DNA from: Cordylochernes scorpioides
Lineage: Eukaryota; Arthropoda; Arachnida; Pseudoscorpiones; Chernetidae
Reading direction: 5' to 3'
NCBI GenBank assembly: GCA_030710605.1
Contig: CP092863.1
Span: 111,473,530-111,537,529 of the forward strand
DNA length: 64,000 bases
Shown here: one piece after another, positions 20,891 to 33,365 of the stretch
How the letters are laid out: every line of letters starts with the position of its first letter
Position numbering within the stretch: position 1 is the stretch's first letter
Notes under the pieces: generated by a model
The model's input: the letters and a program-made list of their open reading frames with translations, nothing else
Told to the model about the DNA's origin: nothing
Database searches by the model: none
Position numbers and translations under genes: made by a program

Positions 20891-23800
20891 AAATCAAGAT
20901 TTGTACTATGAGGACATAGCCGTTAATATTCCAAACACATTAGACCTCAAAGCCCAGGGGGTATCAAAGTCTACCTCAATCAAAACAAAGCCATCAACAT
21001 ATACAATATGTATAACCCTCCAAACAATACATTTATTGACGATGGAACAATGGCTCAATTTCTTACAGACAACACTATTATTGTAGGTGACCTTAATGCC
21101 AAACATCAACTATGGAGATGTTCTACGCCAAACCCAAGAGGCAAAATACTATCAAACATATTTGACGACAATGCCTTCATGTGCTTAAATGATGGGAATC
21201 CTACCCATCATTCCTACAAGCTATAATACTGCACAAGCCCTTGATATAAGTTTTTACTATCCTGACATTTTCCACAAATGCAAATAGCAAATATTAAAAA
21301 GTTCTGGAAGTGATCATTTGCCTAATTTGATAGAAATTAGCACCAAGACCAAAACTAGCTCAATTAAGAAAAATTCTGGAACTTCAAAAAGGCTAATATG
21401 ATATCTTTCGAAAACACCATTATAAAATCAGCCAAAGTTTCAATACCAAGAGGTAATATTAAGAAATGGATTCCAAATTATACACACCAGGCAAAAATAT
21501 TCAAACACTTATAACTAAAAGAAATGAACTACAAAAAAGTGCACCCAAATCCAAACAAATTGTAGAACTGAACTGAACATTGTGATTGCAAAAATAAAAA
21601 GATTATACGTAAATGTGAAACGGGAAAAATGGAAACAAACTTGTGAAAACCTGAACCCAAGAAACCCAAATACAAAACTTTGGAATTTGGCAAAACAAAT
21701 TGACAGAGTCCAGCCACAAACTGAAAACACAAATATGATCAAGAATACAGATGGTACACCAGCAACTAATGACAAAATTGCTGCCAAACTTTTAGGTAAT
21801 TCATATCAAATAAGTAGTAGAATCAAGGTTGAAAAAGGCCCGAAATATTATTCATGACTGTAAAAGTTTAACCAGCACTCATAATATTTTCCATTAAAAA
21901 AATCAATATGAAAGAGCTAGCTTATGCATTAGAAAACACTGACCTAAACAAGACTCCTGGGCCAGATGGAATACATGGCCGAATAATATCAAACTTGGGC
22001 AAAATTGGCAAAGAAATACTTATTAATATTTTCAATAACTTGACAAATCTGCTGATTACCTAAAAAACTACCGACCTATCTCCCTCACAAATATTTGCTG
22101 CAAATTAATGGAAAATATTATACTCAGACGACTCACCTACCACCCCGACACAAGAAATCTCTTACCAGAAGAACAATATGGATTTAGGAAAGGACATGGG
22201 ACAATAGAACAACTCTTATTTTTCACACAAAAGGGAAAAGATGCACAAAACAAAAAACCAACTAACCACACCATAGCTGCTTTTTAGACCTTACACAAGC
22301 TTTTGATAAGGCATGGAAAAACAAGTTAATTACAAAATTATACAAACATTTCAAAATTGATGGAAAAGCTATAATTTGGATAAATGATTCCCTTAAAAAT
22401 ATATACATCAGGGTCAAATATAATGGCACTCTATCTAAAACCTTCAAATTGTACCAAGGATTACCACAAGGATCAGTCCTTAGCCCAACTCTCTTCACCC
22501 TATTTATTGCAGGCATAGAAGAAAGAGTTTCACATAAAACCAATATTGGACTTTTCGCTGATGACATTATTCTATGGAGCAGCAACACTAACTGGAAAAA
22601 AGCTGAAAGAGATTTGAACAAGACTCTTCTCCATCTAGAAAAATTTGCTAATAAAAAGAAATTAGAATTTAACCCCCAAAAATCTGAAACCTGTCTTTTT
22701 ACTACCGATAAGAAACTATACAAAATAAGACCAAATATTATTCTGAAAGAACAACAATTGCAATATAATAAACATCCTAAATATCTCGGCTACACCCTGG
22801 ATCCAGAAATTAACTCCAGTAAACATATTGAAGGAGTTGTTAGAAAAGGAAGAGACCGACTAAAAATCTTGAAATATATTTCAGGAAGAGAGTGGGGAGC
22901 TGAAGCAACAACACTAAAATTAACTTACACATCTCTAATGAGACCTATCTTGGAATATGGATATCAAATCTATGGTACAGCATCTGAAACAAATCTTAAA
23001 ACACTGGATAGGATACAACTTAATGCAGCTAGAATTATTACAGGTCTTCGAAATACCTGCCCTAATGATATTGTACTTTACGAGGCAGACATTATGCCTT
23101 TAAAGGATAGAAGAAGCTACAATCTGCCAAAATATATAAACAAAATCAAGAGTTATGGAAACAAACACAGAACTTCCAATAACATACTTAATTGAGAATC
23201 CAATAAAAGTCTCGAAAAAGAAGGCCTTCTCCACCTGGCCAAAAGAAATGGATTTTTAAAATATAAAGTAGAAAAATATTATTTAGCTAAAAAAATATCT
23301 CCATGCGAACCACTAACAGAATGTTATTTTTAATGCCACTTTAAATGAACCCACCAAAAACAATACCAAAATCCAGAATACTTAATACACACTACATACT
23401 ACAGAATACTTAAACAATTATCATTAGAAATAATTAATAAAATTCCTAAAAATTCAATAACTATCTATACCGATGGTAGCAGAGACGAGTTGGGACACAC
23501 TGGCAGTGGCTCTCTCATTAAAACCACAAATGGCAATGAGAAAATAAACAGAAGAAACCCAGAATTTTGCTCAGTCTTCAGATCAGAAATTATAGCCATC
23601 TAGGACGTCTTAAAATCCATCAGAAACACTAAACATCACGATATATGGATTCTTACTGATAGTAGAAGTGCCATACAACACTTGAGTCACACAGGGGAAC
23701 TTAGAGACAAAGTAAGCAGGAACATAATTGGTTATCTCCAAAAACTCTCAATACCTCAAAAATTCACCTTCAATGGATACCCTTACATGTTAGCATTGAA

Positions 23801-24170
23801 GGCAATGAAGCTGCCGATGCGCTAGAGAAAAAAGGCACAAAAGAACCCTTGCTAAAGAAAAATAAATTTACTTTTAAAGAAATAGAAACAGTAGCCAAAA
23901 TAAACAAGAACTGGAGGATCCCACCTAAGCACAGTTGGTACACCTTAGAAGCAGATGGCCACCCAGACCTTTCGGTCCACAAGCCGGCATGCGAAGCATG
24001 CCCTTCGCTGCTATTCAGTTCAACTCATTAGCCAAGTAACGGTATCCAAGATAGTGCTTGGACATTGTACCTGGAAACACCACCTCCCAGACAACGTGTC
24101 TGGAAGGATTTCTATACCGGTGGCCTTTAATCACAGCAAAATAGGAAACTATCTACTGTGTCCAGCAGGG
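20890..24170 (+). pseudogene. I-clade LINE with endonuclease, RT and RNase H, decayed
   Basis: A nearly full-length second ORF of a non-LTR retrotransposon. In order: apurinic endonuclease remnant (TIIVGDLNAKHQLW near 21080), RT fingers (NKTPGPDGIHGRI near 21950; YRPISLTNICCKLME near 22075), RT palm (GLPQGSVLSP near 22465, FADD at 22554-22565), thumb (YISGREWGAEATTLKLTY), then RNase H (YTDGSRDELG near 23465; a broken EGNE motif near 23800). The longest clean stretch is 22449-23195 (248 codons). Other parts hold stops and frameshifts (for example at 22288 and 23602). Wording of the RT and thumb recalls spider LINEs, which is inference. It ends near 24170, where another LINE abuts. Confidence 0.85.
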
Positions 24171-24175
24171 ACCGC

Positions 24176-26355
24176 GGGGAGGCAGCCGCCGGTCGACTCT
24201 GTTCACTCACAGCTGAGGAAAAGCTCAGCTGCCACGTTGTGGGCTTTCTCAAGAAGCTTGCTGTGATTTCTCAGCAGCTTACTCTCAGAGTACAGAGGTA
24301 CTTGGGTGTTGTTACCCCATTGAATACCTCTCTCCCCTTCACACTGTTCCTCCATCTGTCCAACCATAAGTCCTGGACGTGCCCCCTGATCCTCCTATAA
24401 ACTTCTTTCTTGGTCACTGAGGTCCTCAGTGATCTACCTCTAAAGCATCCTGCCTTAGCGATCCTGTCTGCGAACTCATTACCTTCGATGAGGCTGTGTC
24501 TCCTAAACCAAGGGAGCTCCGGAGCCCGCGACATCATCTCCAGCTCCTGGATTATTTGATGCGCGAGTTGCCCTTTCTCCAGATTGATGGCGACGAGGGC
24601 CGACATACAATCTGAATAGAGGCGGTCCGGGCTGAAGTTCTTCTCGGCACACACTCTGAGGGCTACCCTGATCGCAACCAGCTCGGCTGAAAAGACCAAT
24701 TTGTCCACTCTGAGTGTTAAAATTTCTTGGAAGATCAGCTCTCCATTAGTGAATATCACTACCCCAGCTCCAGTATTGGTTCCAGACTTACTACCATCAG
24801 TGAAAACCTCCGTTCCAATCCCTGTCGGCCCTCCAGGACTCTAATTCCACTTTGGCAACCACTGCGGAGGCTTCCTTGGGTCCCTCTTCGATTCCAGGGC
24901 CCCCGCTTCAAGTCCCAGGGCATCTTCCCTGTTCTCCCAGATCTTCTGTCTGATGGCCTCCTCCTCTAGTTTCAATCCCAAGGGAATAAGCCCAGCGAGG
25001 ACCAAAAAGGCCTCACTGCTGGTAGTGCGATATCCCCCTGTGATTCTGAGTGCCGCTGTCCTCTTCACTCTCTCTACAGTTGTTGTCACCTTCTGATCCC
25101 TGTTTCGGCGCCACCAAGCCCTGGAAGCATATAGCAAGATTGGCTCGACACAGAAGAGGCAGAGGTTCCTAAAAATAGTATCCTCCTTCTCCCCCCCCCC
25201 CCCCCCCCTGTTGAGAGCCAACCAGGACAGGCCTGCACAACGCCTCCCTGCCTCTCGCCACCATCTCCTCCACCTGGTATTGCCAACCCATCTTGTCATC
25301 AATGACCACCGCCAGGATGGTCATCCTATTGACCAACGCTACCCTCCGTTCTTCCATCCGGATAGCCGGCTTGTGTTCCCATTTGATCCCTTTCCTTTTA
25401 GTTCTTATGTCCCTAGGCTTAAAGCTGAGGGCTTTAGTTTTGGAGACATTGAATTTAAGGCCAGAGTCATGGGCCCAGATCGAGAAAATTTGGAGAGAAG
25501 TTTCAACACACTTCTCAGCCTTCGCTCTCGAAGCAGCCTCAACAATGAGGAACTGGTCGTCAGCATAGAGAACCAGCCTGGCTCCCTCGGGGAGCTCCTC
25601 CTGGAAAACGGTGTTTACCAGGATATTCCACAGAATAGGTCCGCAGCAAGAGCCCTGGGGGCAAATCCTAGCACAGTTTCTTTCCAACTTCCGCCCACCA
25701 AAACTGAGGCTAATCCGTCTATCCCTCAGGAAGTCACGAACCAAGCTACACAAATTATCAGGACAACCCATGTCCATCAAATTTCTCATCAGCTTGTTTC
25801 AGCTCATGGAGTGAACGCGCCATCAATGTCCAGGGCCACGAAAAGAACCCAAGCATCCTTATTTAAGCCCATCTCAACCCCCTCTAACACCTTGTTCAGA
25901 GCTGTGGTTGTGGACTTCCCTTCCCTAAAACCATGTTGGAAAGAGGAAAGGAGCTCATTACTCTCTAGCCAGTGCTTCAGTCGCTGAGCTAGTAGGCTAT
26001 CCAGGACCATACCTAGACACACTAGTAAAGAAAGCGGACGATAATCATTAGGAGAATTACCCTTTCTACCAGACTTTTCGAGAAGCACTACTCGGGCAAC
26101 CTTCCATGCCTCAGGAAATGTACCAGTGTCCAGGTACCTATTGAATAACCTGGAAAGAAGCGATGGGTGCATCCTTACCAGGGTTTTCACGACCGTGTTA
26201 TCGATCCCTTCGGGACCAAGAGATTTTCTTTTCCCGAACTTGAAAGCCGTAAGTTTCACCTCATTCTCAGAAAAGGGCGGATCCACCAAACCACAAGTGG
26301 TCAGAGAGATCTCGTCCTCTGGTTCCTCGTTTCCGAAGTGCCGATCCAAGTTGTT
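24176..26355 (-). pseudogene. R1-clade-like LINE, RT and RNase H, decayed
   Basis: Minus-strand frames run from RT fingers (KSLGPEGIDNTVVKTL; NDYRPLSLLVCLGMVLDSLL) through QHGFREGKSTTTALNKVLEG, ALDIDGAF, CPQGSCCGPILWNI and LVLYADDQFLIVE (the YADD catalytic box) to thumb sequence (RTAALRITGGYRTTSSEAFL). RNase H follows (YSDCMSALVAI...; HSLIEGNEFADRIAKAG). The style of the RT palm matches the R1 clade. A long C/G homopolymer at about 25192-25208 shifts frame, and further shifts occur near 25800 and 24840. The 5' ORF and endonuclease are missing. Confidence 0.8.
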
Positions 26356-28808
26356 TCTATTTTGTCTTCTGCTTTCGAGCGAGTAGGTCTAGAACACAAT
26401 CTCTCTGAATTTTCTCATTGTTGGTGAATGAAACAGCACCAGTGATTATTTTGGCCGCTTTTGCTTGAACACTGTCTAGTCTTACTTTTAGTGATGAGCT
26501 TGAGGGAGCCCAGACCGGTGTTGCATATTCCATTATCGTCCTTATTAAGGTGGTATATGTTGTTCTGAGAATTCTGGGTTTTGCGCCCCAATTTGTTCCA
26601 CATAGCCTTCTCAGAATGTTTAGTTTTCTAATAGCTCTATTTGAGGTGCTAATTATGTGTTCTGAAAATTCCAATTCCTCATCAATAATAATTAAAATAA
26701 TTTTGTTGACATCTAGTCAATACATGCACAGTCTTCACTATTAAAAAAAAAGATAATATGCATTATATACACTATGTACAATGAATATGGTGCCTCTGCC
26801 AGCGCTGCAGAGTCTGGTGGAGAATCGCCAGTGGGTCTCCAGCGACACCACGCTTTTTGCGATCTACGATGAATACGTACTAGATCGCGTATTTCGCCGC
26901 TTAGGAGATGGTGATGGCGTGGTCCTCGAGACCAACTGGAAAGATCCAGACACCTAGGTATGGATTTCTAATTTTATCAATTATTTGTTTGTTTATGCTT
27001 ATTTTGTGGTTATATTTATGCCTTTTTCCCTGTGAGTGGAGAAGACGCATAGGTTTGGTTTTATTGGGTTTATGGTCATTTGGAGTTCCATTGTCCACAT
27101 CTCCAGTCCTCTCATTGATGTGTTCAGTATTTTTTACGATTTTTCTATGCTGCTACTTGTGTGCCATATGGCTATATCATCTGCATAACAGGCAACCTTT
27201 GTGTCTTCAGTGGGGTAAGGATGGATGTCGCACAGATCCCTGAGTTACACCAGCCCATGTTCTTCCTTCCTTGGAAAATTCTCCATTGACCCAAACCTTT
27301 ACCCTTCTTCCCCTTAAGAAGTCTGCAATCCAGATTAAGGTTTTTCCTCTTACTCCGATGTTGTGCAGCTTTTCACGTAATTTCTCCCTCCACACACGAT
27401 CAAAAGCTGAGGTCATATCAAGGAATATAGCCGTGGTCTTCTTTGGCGGTTTTTCCTGGAAAGAATCTATTATTGATTGACAGAAGTAGAACAGTTGATC
27501 AGTCGTACAGTGCTGGGATCTATAGGCAGTTTGGTAGAGGTTTATTTTATTATTTTTAGGGAGCCAGACTATGAGCCTAGATTGGATAATTCGTTCAGGT
27601 ATTTTACAAAGTATGCTGGTGAGAGCAATTGGCCGATAGTTCTTGTATTCCTTGGCATCTTTGTTTGGTTTCAGTATTGGCACTATAATTGATATCTTCC
27701 ATTTCTTTGGTAGTTTACCAGTTTGCCATGAAATGTTCAGTATTCGTAGGAGTTGATTATTAGCTTTGTCTTCAAAGTGTTTAATCATTTGACCAAAGAT
27801 TAGATTATCTCTTGGTGACCTCTTGGGTTTTTTTATTGATGAGATTAGCTCATTCAGTGTGAAGTCTCTCGAGAAAATATCTTGTTGATGGAAGTTTCTT
27901 GCTTGTTTAACTAACTGGTTTATATTATTCTTAGAGTCCTGTCTTCATTCGTATAGTTGAGTATGGAAGTGCTTGAAAGATATTCAGCAATTATATCAGT
28001 CATCTGTTTGTTCTCGTTCTCGCTGTTCTATTCATATCGGTTAGAGTATTGGAGGATTGGTGTTGGTTTTGATTGTTCTCTAACACTCTAATCATATTCC
28101 AGTGTTGGCTGTCCTTTCTTGGATCCATTTTTCGCAGAATTCTGCCATTTTTCTTGTTTGCATATCCAAATTTCTTGTTCTATTTTGTGACTAATTTCAA
28201 TGAGTTTCTTTCTGTTTTCTTCAGTTTTATTTGTTTTAAGAAGTTCATTGATATTGTCTCTCTCTGCAATCATTGCCTCGATGTTGTGGTCCTTCCAGAA
28301 AGGTATCCACAGGTCTTTACGTCTGCCTCTAGGTATCGATGCTTTTGCAGCTTTGGATATGTTCGAAGAGAATTTTTCCAAGTTTTTGTCAAGCGTTCTG
28401 TAATTCAATTTTTCGTTGCACAGTTCTTCAAGCTTTTCTGTGAATTTTTCAAGTCGGCTTTCCTAAAGTTCCATGTTCTTTTATTCTAATGTACATTCTC
28501 AATTTTGAAGTTTAGGGTTGTTAAAATTGGTCTGTGGTCACTGATAGCACCTTTCAGGATTTTTCATTGTGTTGTGGGTGCGATGTTGTAATTTATCGCT
28601 GTGATGTCTATTGCGGATTCTGTGCCTGTAGACTCAGATAGATAGGTGTTCTCTCCGTTATTTAACGGTGTAAGGTCGAGGACGGTTAGCATGTCCTCAA
28701 CCTGCTGACTTTTGTTATCCTGGACAGGTGATCCCCAAATTGAACTTTTGGCGTTAAATTCGCCGAGTATGATTGTTATATCCGAAGACGCTTCACTTAA
28801 TGTCTCTA
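26356..28808 (-). pseudogene. I-clade LINE with endonuclease and RT, interrupted
   Basis: Minus-strand order: endonuclease (DITIILGEFNAKSSIWGS near 28750), linker, RT fingers (NYRPIALTSILCKIPERI near 27620), FLDMTSAFDRVW, the palm with CYADDIAIWH (27176-27187), YLGVWI near 26950. Then a 240-bp foreign insert, then the thumb (SNRAIRKLNILRRLCGTNWG; IITGAVSFTNNEK). Stops and frameshifts break it in at least three places, and RNase H is absent. The 5' side is cut by the transposase remnant starting at about 28807. Confidence 0.8.
26697..26936 (-). mobile_element. Copy of the unknown 3'-terminal segment inserted in a LINE
   Basis: The insert separates YLGVWI from DEELEFSEH of the LINE. On the minus strand it reads GLEDHAITI, GDPLAILHQTLQRWQRH, then a 3' UTR with ATGTCAACAAAATTATT, all aligned to the family at 5.8-7.2 kb. 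It is 5'-truncated and ends in an A/T-rich tail, as expected for a retrocopy. A clear target duplication is not seen. Confidence 0.6.
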
Positions 28809-29562
28809 TTGTGTGTATCCATACAAAATTCAAAGATTTCACGAGCTGAAAGTTGGCGATTTTGAGATGCGTCAAGAATTCGCTGCATGGGTTTTCCGGC
28901 AAATTGATATTGATGAAAACTGGCTGTCGAATGTTCTGTGGACAGATGATGCTCACTTTTCTCTAAACGGAGAATTTATCATTCAAAACAGCCGCATTTG
29001 GGCAACAGAAAACCCTAGGAATTTTACAGAAATCCCACTTTACCAGCCTAGAGTTACAGTTTTGTGTGGGTTCACTTCTTTTATTATTGGGCCATTTTTC
29101 TTTGAAAAATCAATGAAAGAACTTTTAAAACCGTTTTGGTAACTGGTGAACGTTATGTTCAACTTTTGAGAGAAAAGGGTATTCCCATATTGCAGGGCAA
29201 AAGCACTAAGCGGAATAACATTCATGAAAGATGGAGGACCTCCTCATATCTCCCGAGGTGCCAAACAATTGCTGAAGGATACGTTCGGTGAAAATCGTGT
29301 GATAAGTCGCCACTTTATATACCAGTGGCCTCCAAGATCACCAGACTTGACGCCTCGCGATTTTTGTTTATAAGGGTACATTAAATCGTGTGTTTATCGA
29401 TGCTGGCCTACCACATTGGCCATGTTGAAGGCTTCTATCATATGGCACGTTTTATCAATTTCAACAGATATGTTATTTAATGCTGTCCATTACTGTCATT
29501 TATCGTCTGCAGGCGGTGATTGAGAATGAAGGGTGCCACATTGAGCAAGGATTGTGACCTAA
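28807..29562 (+). pseudogene. Tc1/mariner-superfamily (DDE_3-like) transposase pseudogene
   Basis: This would be a cut-and-paste transposase. The frame opens in the middle of the protein with YPYKIQRFHELK, followed by the first catalytic box LWTDDAHFSLNGEF (near 28940), RIWATENP, VTVLCGFTSFIIGPFFFE, TGERYVQLLREKG, a second box now reading KDGGPPHISRGAKQLL (near 29230), and a third box WPPRSPDLTPRDF (near 29330), ending near VIENEGCHIE. At least two frameshifts and a stop after RDFCL are present, and the N-terminal DNA-binding part is missing. It abuts the LINE at 28808. Confidence 0.75.
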
Positions 29563-29564
29563 TA

Positions 29565-30236
29565 CAAGAGAGAAGGCAGTTACCTCAAGTGTTATATAAG
29601 CCGCCATGTATTATATTATCTACCAATATTTTGCAGCTCGGGATATGGGGATAATAAATGCTGTCCTCACATCTTGACTCTTTTTTTTTTTTGTGAACAG
29701 TAATATTTTGTTTGTCATTTGCTCACATATTATGTCGTGCAAACCAGAGTGTTATAACTTCTCGAATAACACTGGTACACACAATTTTTCCCCTTATGTT
29801 TAGTTTTCGCTTTTCGCTCAATAGAAGAAATAGCATAAGGAATATTTTCTGTACACCAATAACTTTAGAAATTTTGTGAAAAAAAAAAAAAAATTTATTA
29901 CCACGTTTTTCAACGCAAAAGGTCGATTTAAAAATTATTTTTATTTGAGGGGACACATTTTTAAAAATTATGTACAGTATAATAAAAAATTATAACATTT
30001 GACAAGCCCATAGGATATTTGGAATAAAGTACGACAAATATATTTTGTCACTTCCCTCTATATTTCATTTGTTGGATCATGACAAATATCCAGTTAAATA
30101 GTCAAGGGTCGCCAATCAGTCAAGAAACTACACATTTCTTATAGCAAGAAATCCTATTTATATTGCCATCATAATTTTTGGTACTATACAATGTATTGAT
30201 ATCAGCAGTGTTTTTCAAACATTCAATCTATTTCAC
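29565..30236. other. AT-rich stretch without a recognised gene
   Basis: Oligo-A/T-rich sequence between two Tc1-like pieces; possibly remnants of the same elements. Nothing specific is recognised. Confidence 0.4.
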
Positions 30237-30663
30237 AAAACCCCATATAAAATATAAATATTTTTGCTACATGTTTTAATTTGCATTTACCTATTTTACA
30301 TATCTCTGATTGTATTTGAAAATCGTTAACCAATTCTTCATACTTTTGGCGAAGTGGTGTTTTATTAATTTGTTATTTGATATTATTAGGGCTCTTTCCT
30401 GGCATTCAAAAAGGAAAAATACGTGTCGATCAGTTATATTTTTCAAATCATCAAACAATTTGGCCGCTGAATCTCTGATTCTGGTAGAGCGCCATCTGGC
30501 GAATAAAATTGTAACTAAAATCAATTTCGAATTTTTCATTATTTGCCATAAAAAATCCCATTGCATCCTGAATACAATGGTGTTTACCGCATTGCTCTAG
30601 CGCAAATATTCGCGGAGTTATTAATTTTTAAAATAGTGCGGGACTTTTGGATCACCCTGTATT
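30237..30663 (-). mobile_element. Tc1-like element, terminal fragment (second copy)
   Basis: Reverse-oriented and almost identical to 19524-19925, with the same terminus TACAGGGTGATCCAAAAGTC at its right edge. A 91-codon frame (MQWDFLWQIMKNSKLILVT...) matches the frame in the other copy apart from a few substitutions. Confidence 0.6.
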
Positions 30664-30785
30664 TTGAAAATAGAGCAATCCATAAATAAATCTTTAATTA
30701 AAAAGGCATATATTGGCGTTCAGCCAACTGAAATATTGGTAAAATAAACGATATTTTGATCCAATATATACCTTTTTAATTAAAT
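30656..30785. repeat. Hammerhead-like repeat, third family, short inverted copy
   Basis: GAAAATAGAGCAATCCATAA, AAAAAGGCATATATTGG, then inverted CCAATATATACCTTTTTAAT. GCGTTCAGCCAACTGAAATATTGG is present on the plus strand, but the upstream CTTGATAA part is lost. Confidence 0.55.
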
Positions 30786-30802
30786 ACTTGTATATATATA
30801 TA

Positions 30803-30975
30803 TGTCACATTCTGCTTATAAATTATTAGTAGATGTAAATTTTTACGCCGTTAGGAATTATGTAAATATTTGTAACGATATAAAAGGCGCGTGATTGAAA
30901 TAAATTTAGTCAGACGGTTGATTGTTCTCTCTTTCTTTACGCAAAACAATATCATCTGCATATTGGCGTGTTACA
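30803..30975 (+). mobile_element. Candidate solo LTR (173 bp)
   Basis: Runs from TGTCACATTC to GCGTGTTACA (TG...CA ends), with ATATAAAAGG as TATA box at about 30880 and GAAATAAA downstream as a polyadenylation signal. It is flanked by TATA on both sides, but in an AT repeat, so the duplication is not decisive. Confidence 0.45.
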
Positions 30976-31784
30976 TATATATATATTTAAAATAAACTTA
31001 TTCCTGATACTTTCACCTTACATATTGAGATGACTTATAAATTTATAGATCAAATATCAAGATGCTGGTTGGTAAAACATCATTCTTCAAAGCAGCATTA
31101 CTCTGAAATTTACAGTATTCAATTTTAATTTAATTTTAAAAGTAAATAGTTTTTAAATATATAAAAACAAGCCTTCATTGGGGACCTATATGCCCTACAC
31201 AGAATTCGCCCAGGTGCATAATTTATTAGAAAATATTAGTTATATACTTGTGATAGTTCATTTACATATCTATTTACATACGGCTCTCTTTTCTCAATGT
31301 TTCTTCTAGAGCTCTAATACAACAACAACAACACGCCTTTTATTGGGGACCTATGTCCTACACAGGATTCATCCAGGTGTTTAATTGTTTAGAAAAGATG
31401 AATTAGTTATTTATTTTTTTCTTCTCTTGCGCAGAGTCCTGTAAAACTTGTACAGAGCCAATGTATTGGATTTATTCTTTGTCGTCCTAGACAACAGAGT
31501 ATCCAGAGCACAATATGATTTGATCCAATTTTATGTAAAAGAAGTTTTCTTTCACTTCTTAACTTTAAACAGAGAAACATGTGGTGCTTCAGTTCCGAGC
31601 CGGTTTTTTTTATTTACATAATGGACATATTCAGTCAATTGAGCTAAATATGTTAGCGTGGTTTTCTTTAAACAGTGAAAAGAGTTATTTGTTCGATACA
31701 TCTTTTGACTGATAATGGGAGATTTCAGATCAAATATTGTTCTGCTGTTATAGAAGGGAAAGTAGAATTTTCTTTTTCAATATA
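30976..31784. other. Mixed AT-rich stretch with a duplicated 60-bp block
   Basis: A block with TTGGGGACCTAT, CCTACACAG and CCAGGTG occurs at about 31165-31230 and again at 31330-31395 in the same orientation. No coding sequence is recognised. Confidence 0.4.
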
Positions 31785-31943
31785 CAGTTAAACCTGTCTA
31801 TAGCGCCTTCCTCTCTATAACGCCCAATTTTAAATACGTAGTATGATGCGATTTACATTAAAAGTGACCTGTCTATAGCACCCCTTCTCTATAGCACCTA
31901 TTTGGTGAGTCTCAATAGGGGGCGTTATAGACAGGTTTAACTG
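31785..31943 (+). mobile_element. pogo/Tigger-type MITE, copy 3
   Basis: 159 bp, same terminal repeats and TTTTAAATACGTAG core as copy 1; TA at 31783-31784 and 31944-31945. Confidence 0.85.
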
Positions 31944-32256
31944 TATAATGATAAAAAATATATATGATTCTTTTACACTATATTTACATAAAGCAACAAA
32001 TAGGTAATGAGATAAATGTACTTAATAACATATTTGTAAAATAATAATCTGTGAATAAAATAATACAAATATTCTCTCTTTGTTTTAAGATTTTTGAAAA
32101 GAGGAATATATGAAATATGTAAATCCAGAGTGTTAGAATACGGCAGTAAACATCAAATGCAACTTGTATAAACGTTTAGTTGTGTATGCTCACATGGAAG
32201 TTTTTGTCATCAAATTACTTCCTAAAATTAAAAGATATTTAGGAAATCGTGTTACG

Positions 32257-32456
32257 TAGAACGACATTTGAAAATTATCCCGCATGTGTTTCTTTTAAAC
32301 GAAAAATCGAAATTTATTTTTAAGGAGAAATAACAATTATTTCTAACCTTATGGATGAAGTATGAAAGGATGAATTGTGAAGAGTAATTAAGTAAATAAA
32401 TTTCTATTTTTCGTTTAAAAGAAACATATGCGGGATAATTTTCAAATGTCGTTCTA
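32257..32456. mobile_element. Foldback-type MITE with 55-bp arms
   Basis: Begins TAGAACGACATTTGAAAATT and ends with its inverse. Inverted arms lie at 32257-32310 and 32402-32456. Related copies at 11455 and 36936 keep the left arm and the middle block GGATGAAGTATGAAAGG. Confidence 0.75.
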
Positions 32457-33090
32457 CAATCGTAAGCCGTATTATATTGTATTATAAATCGTGTTATGTA
32501 AACAGAATTGCATAAAAAATCTTGTAAATTATAAGAGATAAACCAAAAAAAGGCCATTTTTAAAAAATATATATATATATATATAAAAGGCGTACTTGAA
32601 TTTGTGAAAGAAAAAACATTATTTTTCTAAAATAGATTTTGAGGGAGTGTAACTCTCCTCTTTATCAATTTATTGTATAATAAACTTATATCAAATTATT
32701 ATTATATAAACATATATACAGCTAAAGTTTATTGTGTCATAAATTGATAAAGAGGGACAAATCCCTCGAACTATTCGGAGAAAAAAATGTTTTTTTTTTC
32801 TTTCATAGATCCAAGTATGCCCTTTTTTTATGTGTAAATACATTCAATTATTCACCTTTTTTTTGCCTTAAACAACAAAAAAAGGTCAGTTTTAGAGTTA
32901 AAGTCCATATATTTTCAATGATTTTATAGTTTTTATAACATCCCTGACTGTAAGGAGACTTCTTTAATTTTATATTGATATAGAGAAACATGTAAAATAG
33001 ATTTTTTCTAAATGTCATATTAGAAAAATGCATTTTTTTCAAATAGTTAGCTAAATTTTATATAGGGTGTCTTTTTTTTTATAGATAATA

Positions 33091-33363
33091 CACCCATACC
33101 TCTCTTTGCGTTGGGTTTACGTTCCAAAAAAAAAACACGACGCAAATTGAAACGACGCAAAGTGAAAATATGTGAAGGCGCAATCAAAAACAAAGGTGTT
33201 GCCATATTTTAGGAAAAAATAAAATAAAAAAATTAAAGACTCGAATCCAAAACAACGCAACTTCGAAAATCTAAAGACGCACAGTGAAAATCAGTTAAAA
33301 TTAAGCAGCGACCCAACTTCGAAAAAAACGCAAAACGAAACGACGCAAAGCGAGGTATTGGTG
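33091..33363. mobile_element. TA-flanked MITE with CTTTGCGT termini
   Basis: 273 bp from CACCCATACCTCTCTTTGCG to the inverse CGCAAAGCGAGGTATTGGTG, with TA on both sides (33089-33090, 33364-33365). The interior repeats AACGACGCAAA. The CCTCGCTTTGCG-type terminus recalls pogo/Tigger elements. Confidence 0.7.
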
Positions 33364-33365
33364 TA

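Noticed and set aside
25211..25987. 258-codon plus-strand frame
   Set aside because: It is antisense to the R1-like reverse transcriptase, whose YADD and GFREGKSTTT motifs lie on the minus strand.
28814..28956. Minus-strand extension of the LINE endonuclease frame (ICPQNIRQPVFININLPENP)
   Set aside because: The opposite strand here encodes the transposase motifs YPYKIQRFHEL and LWTDDAHFSLNGEF; the minus reading is antisense.
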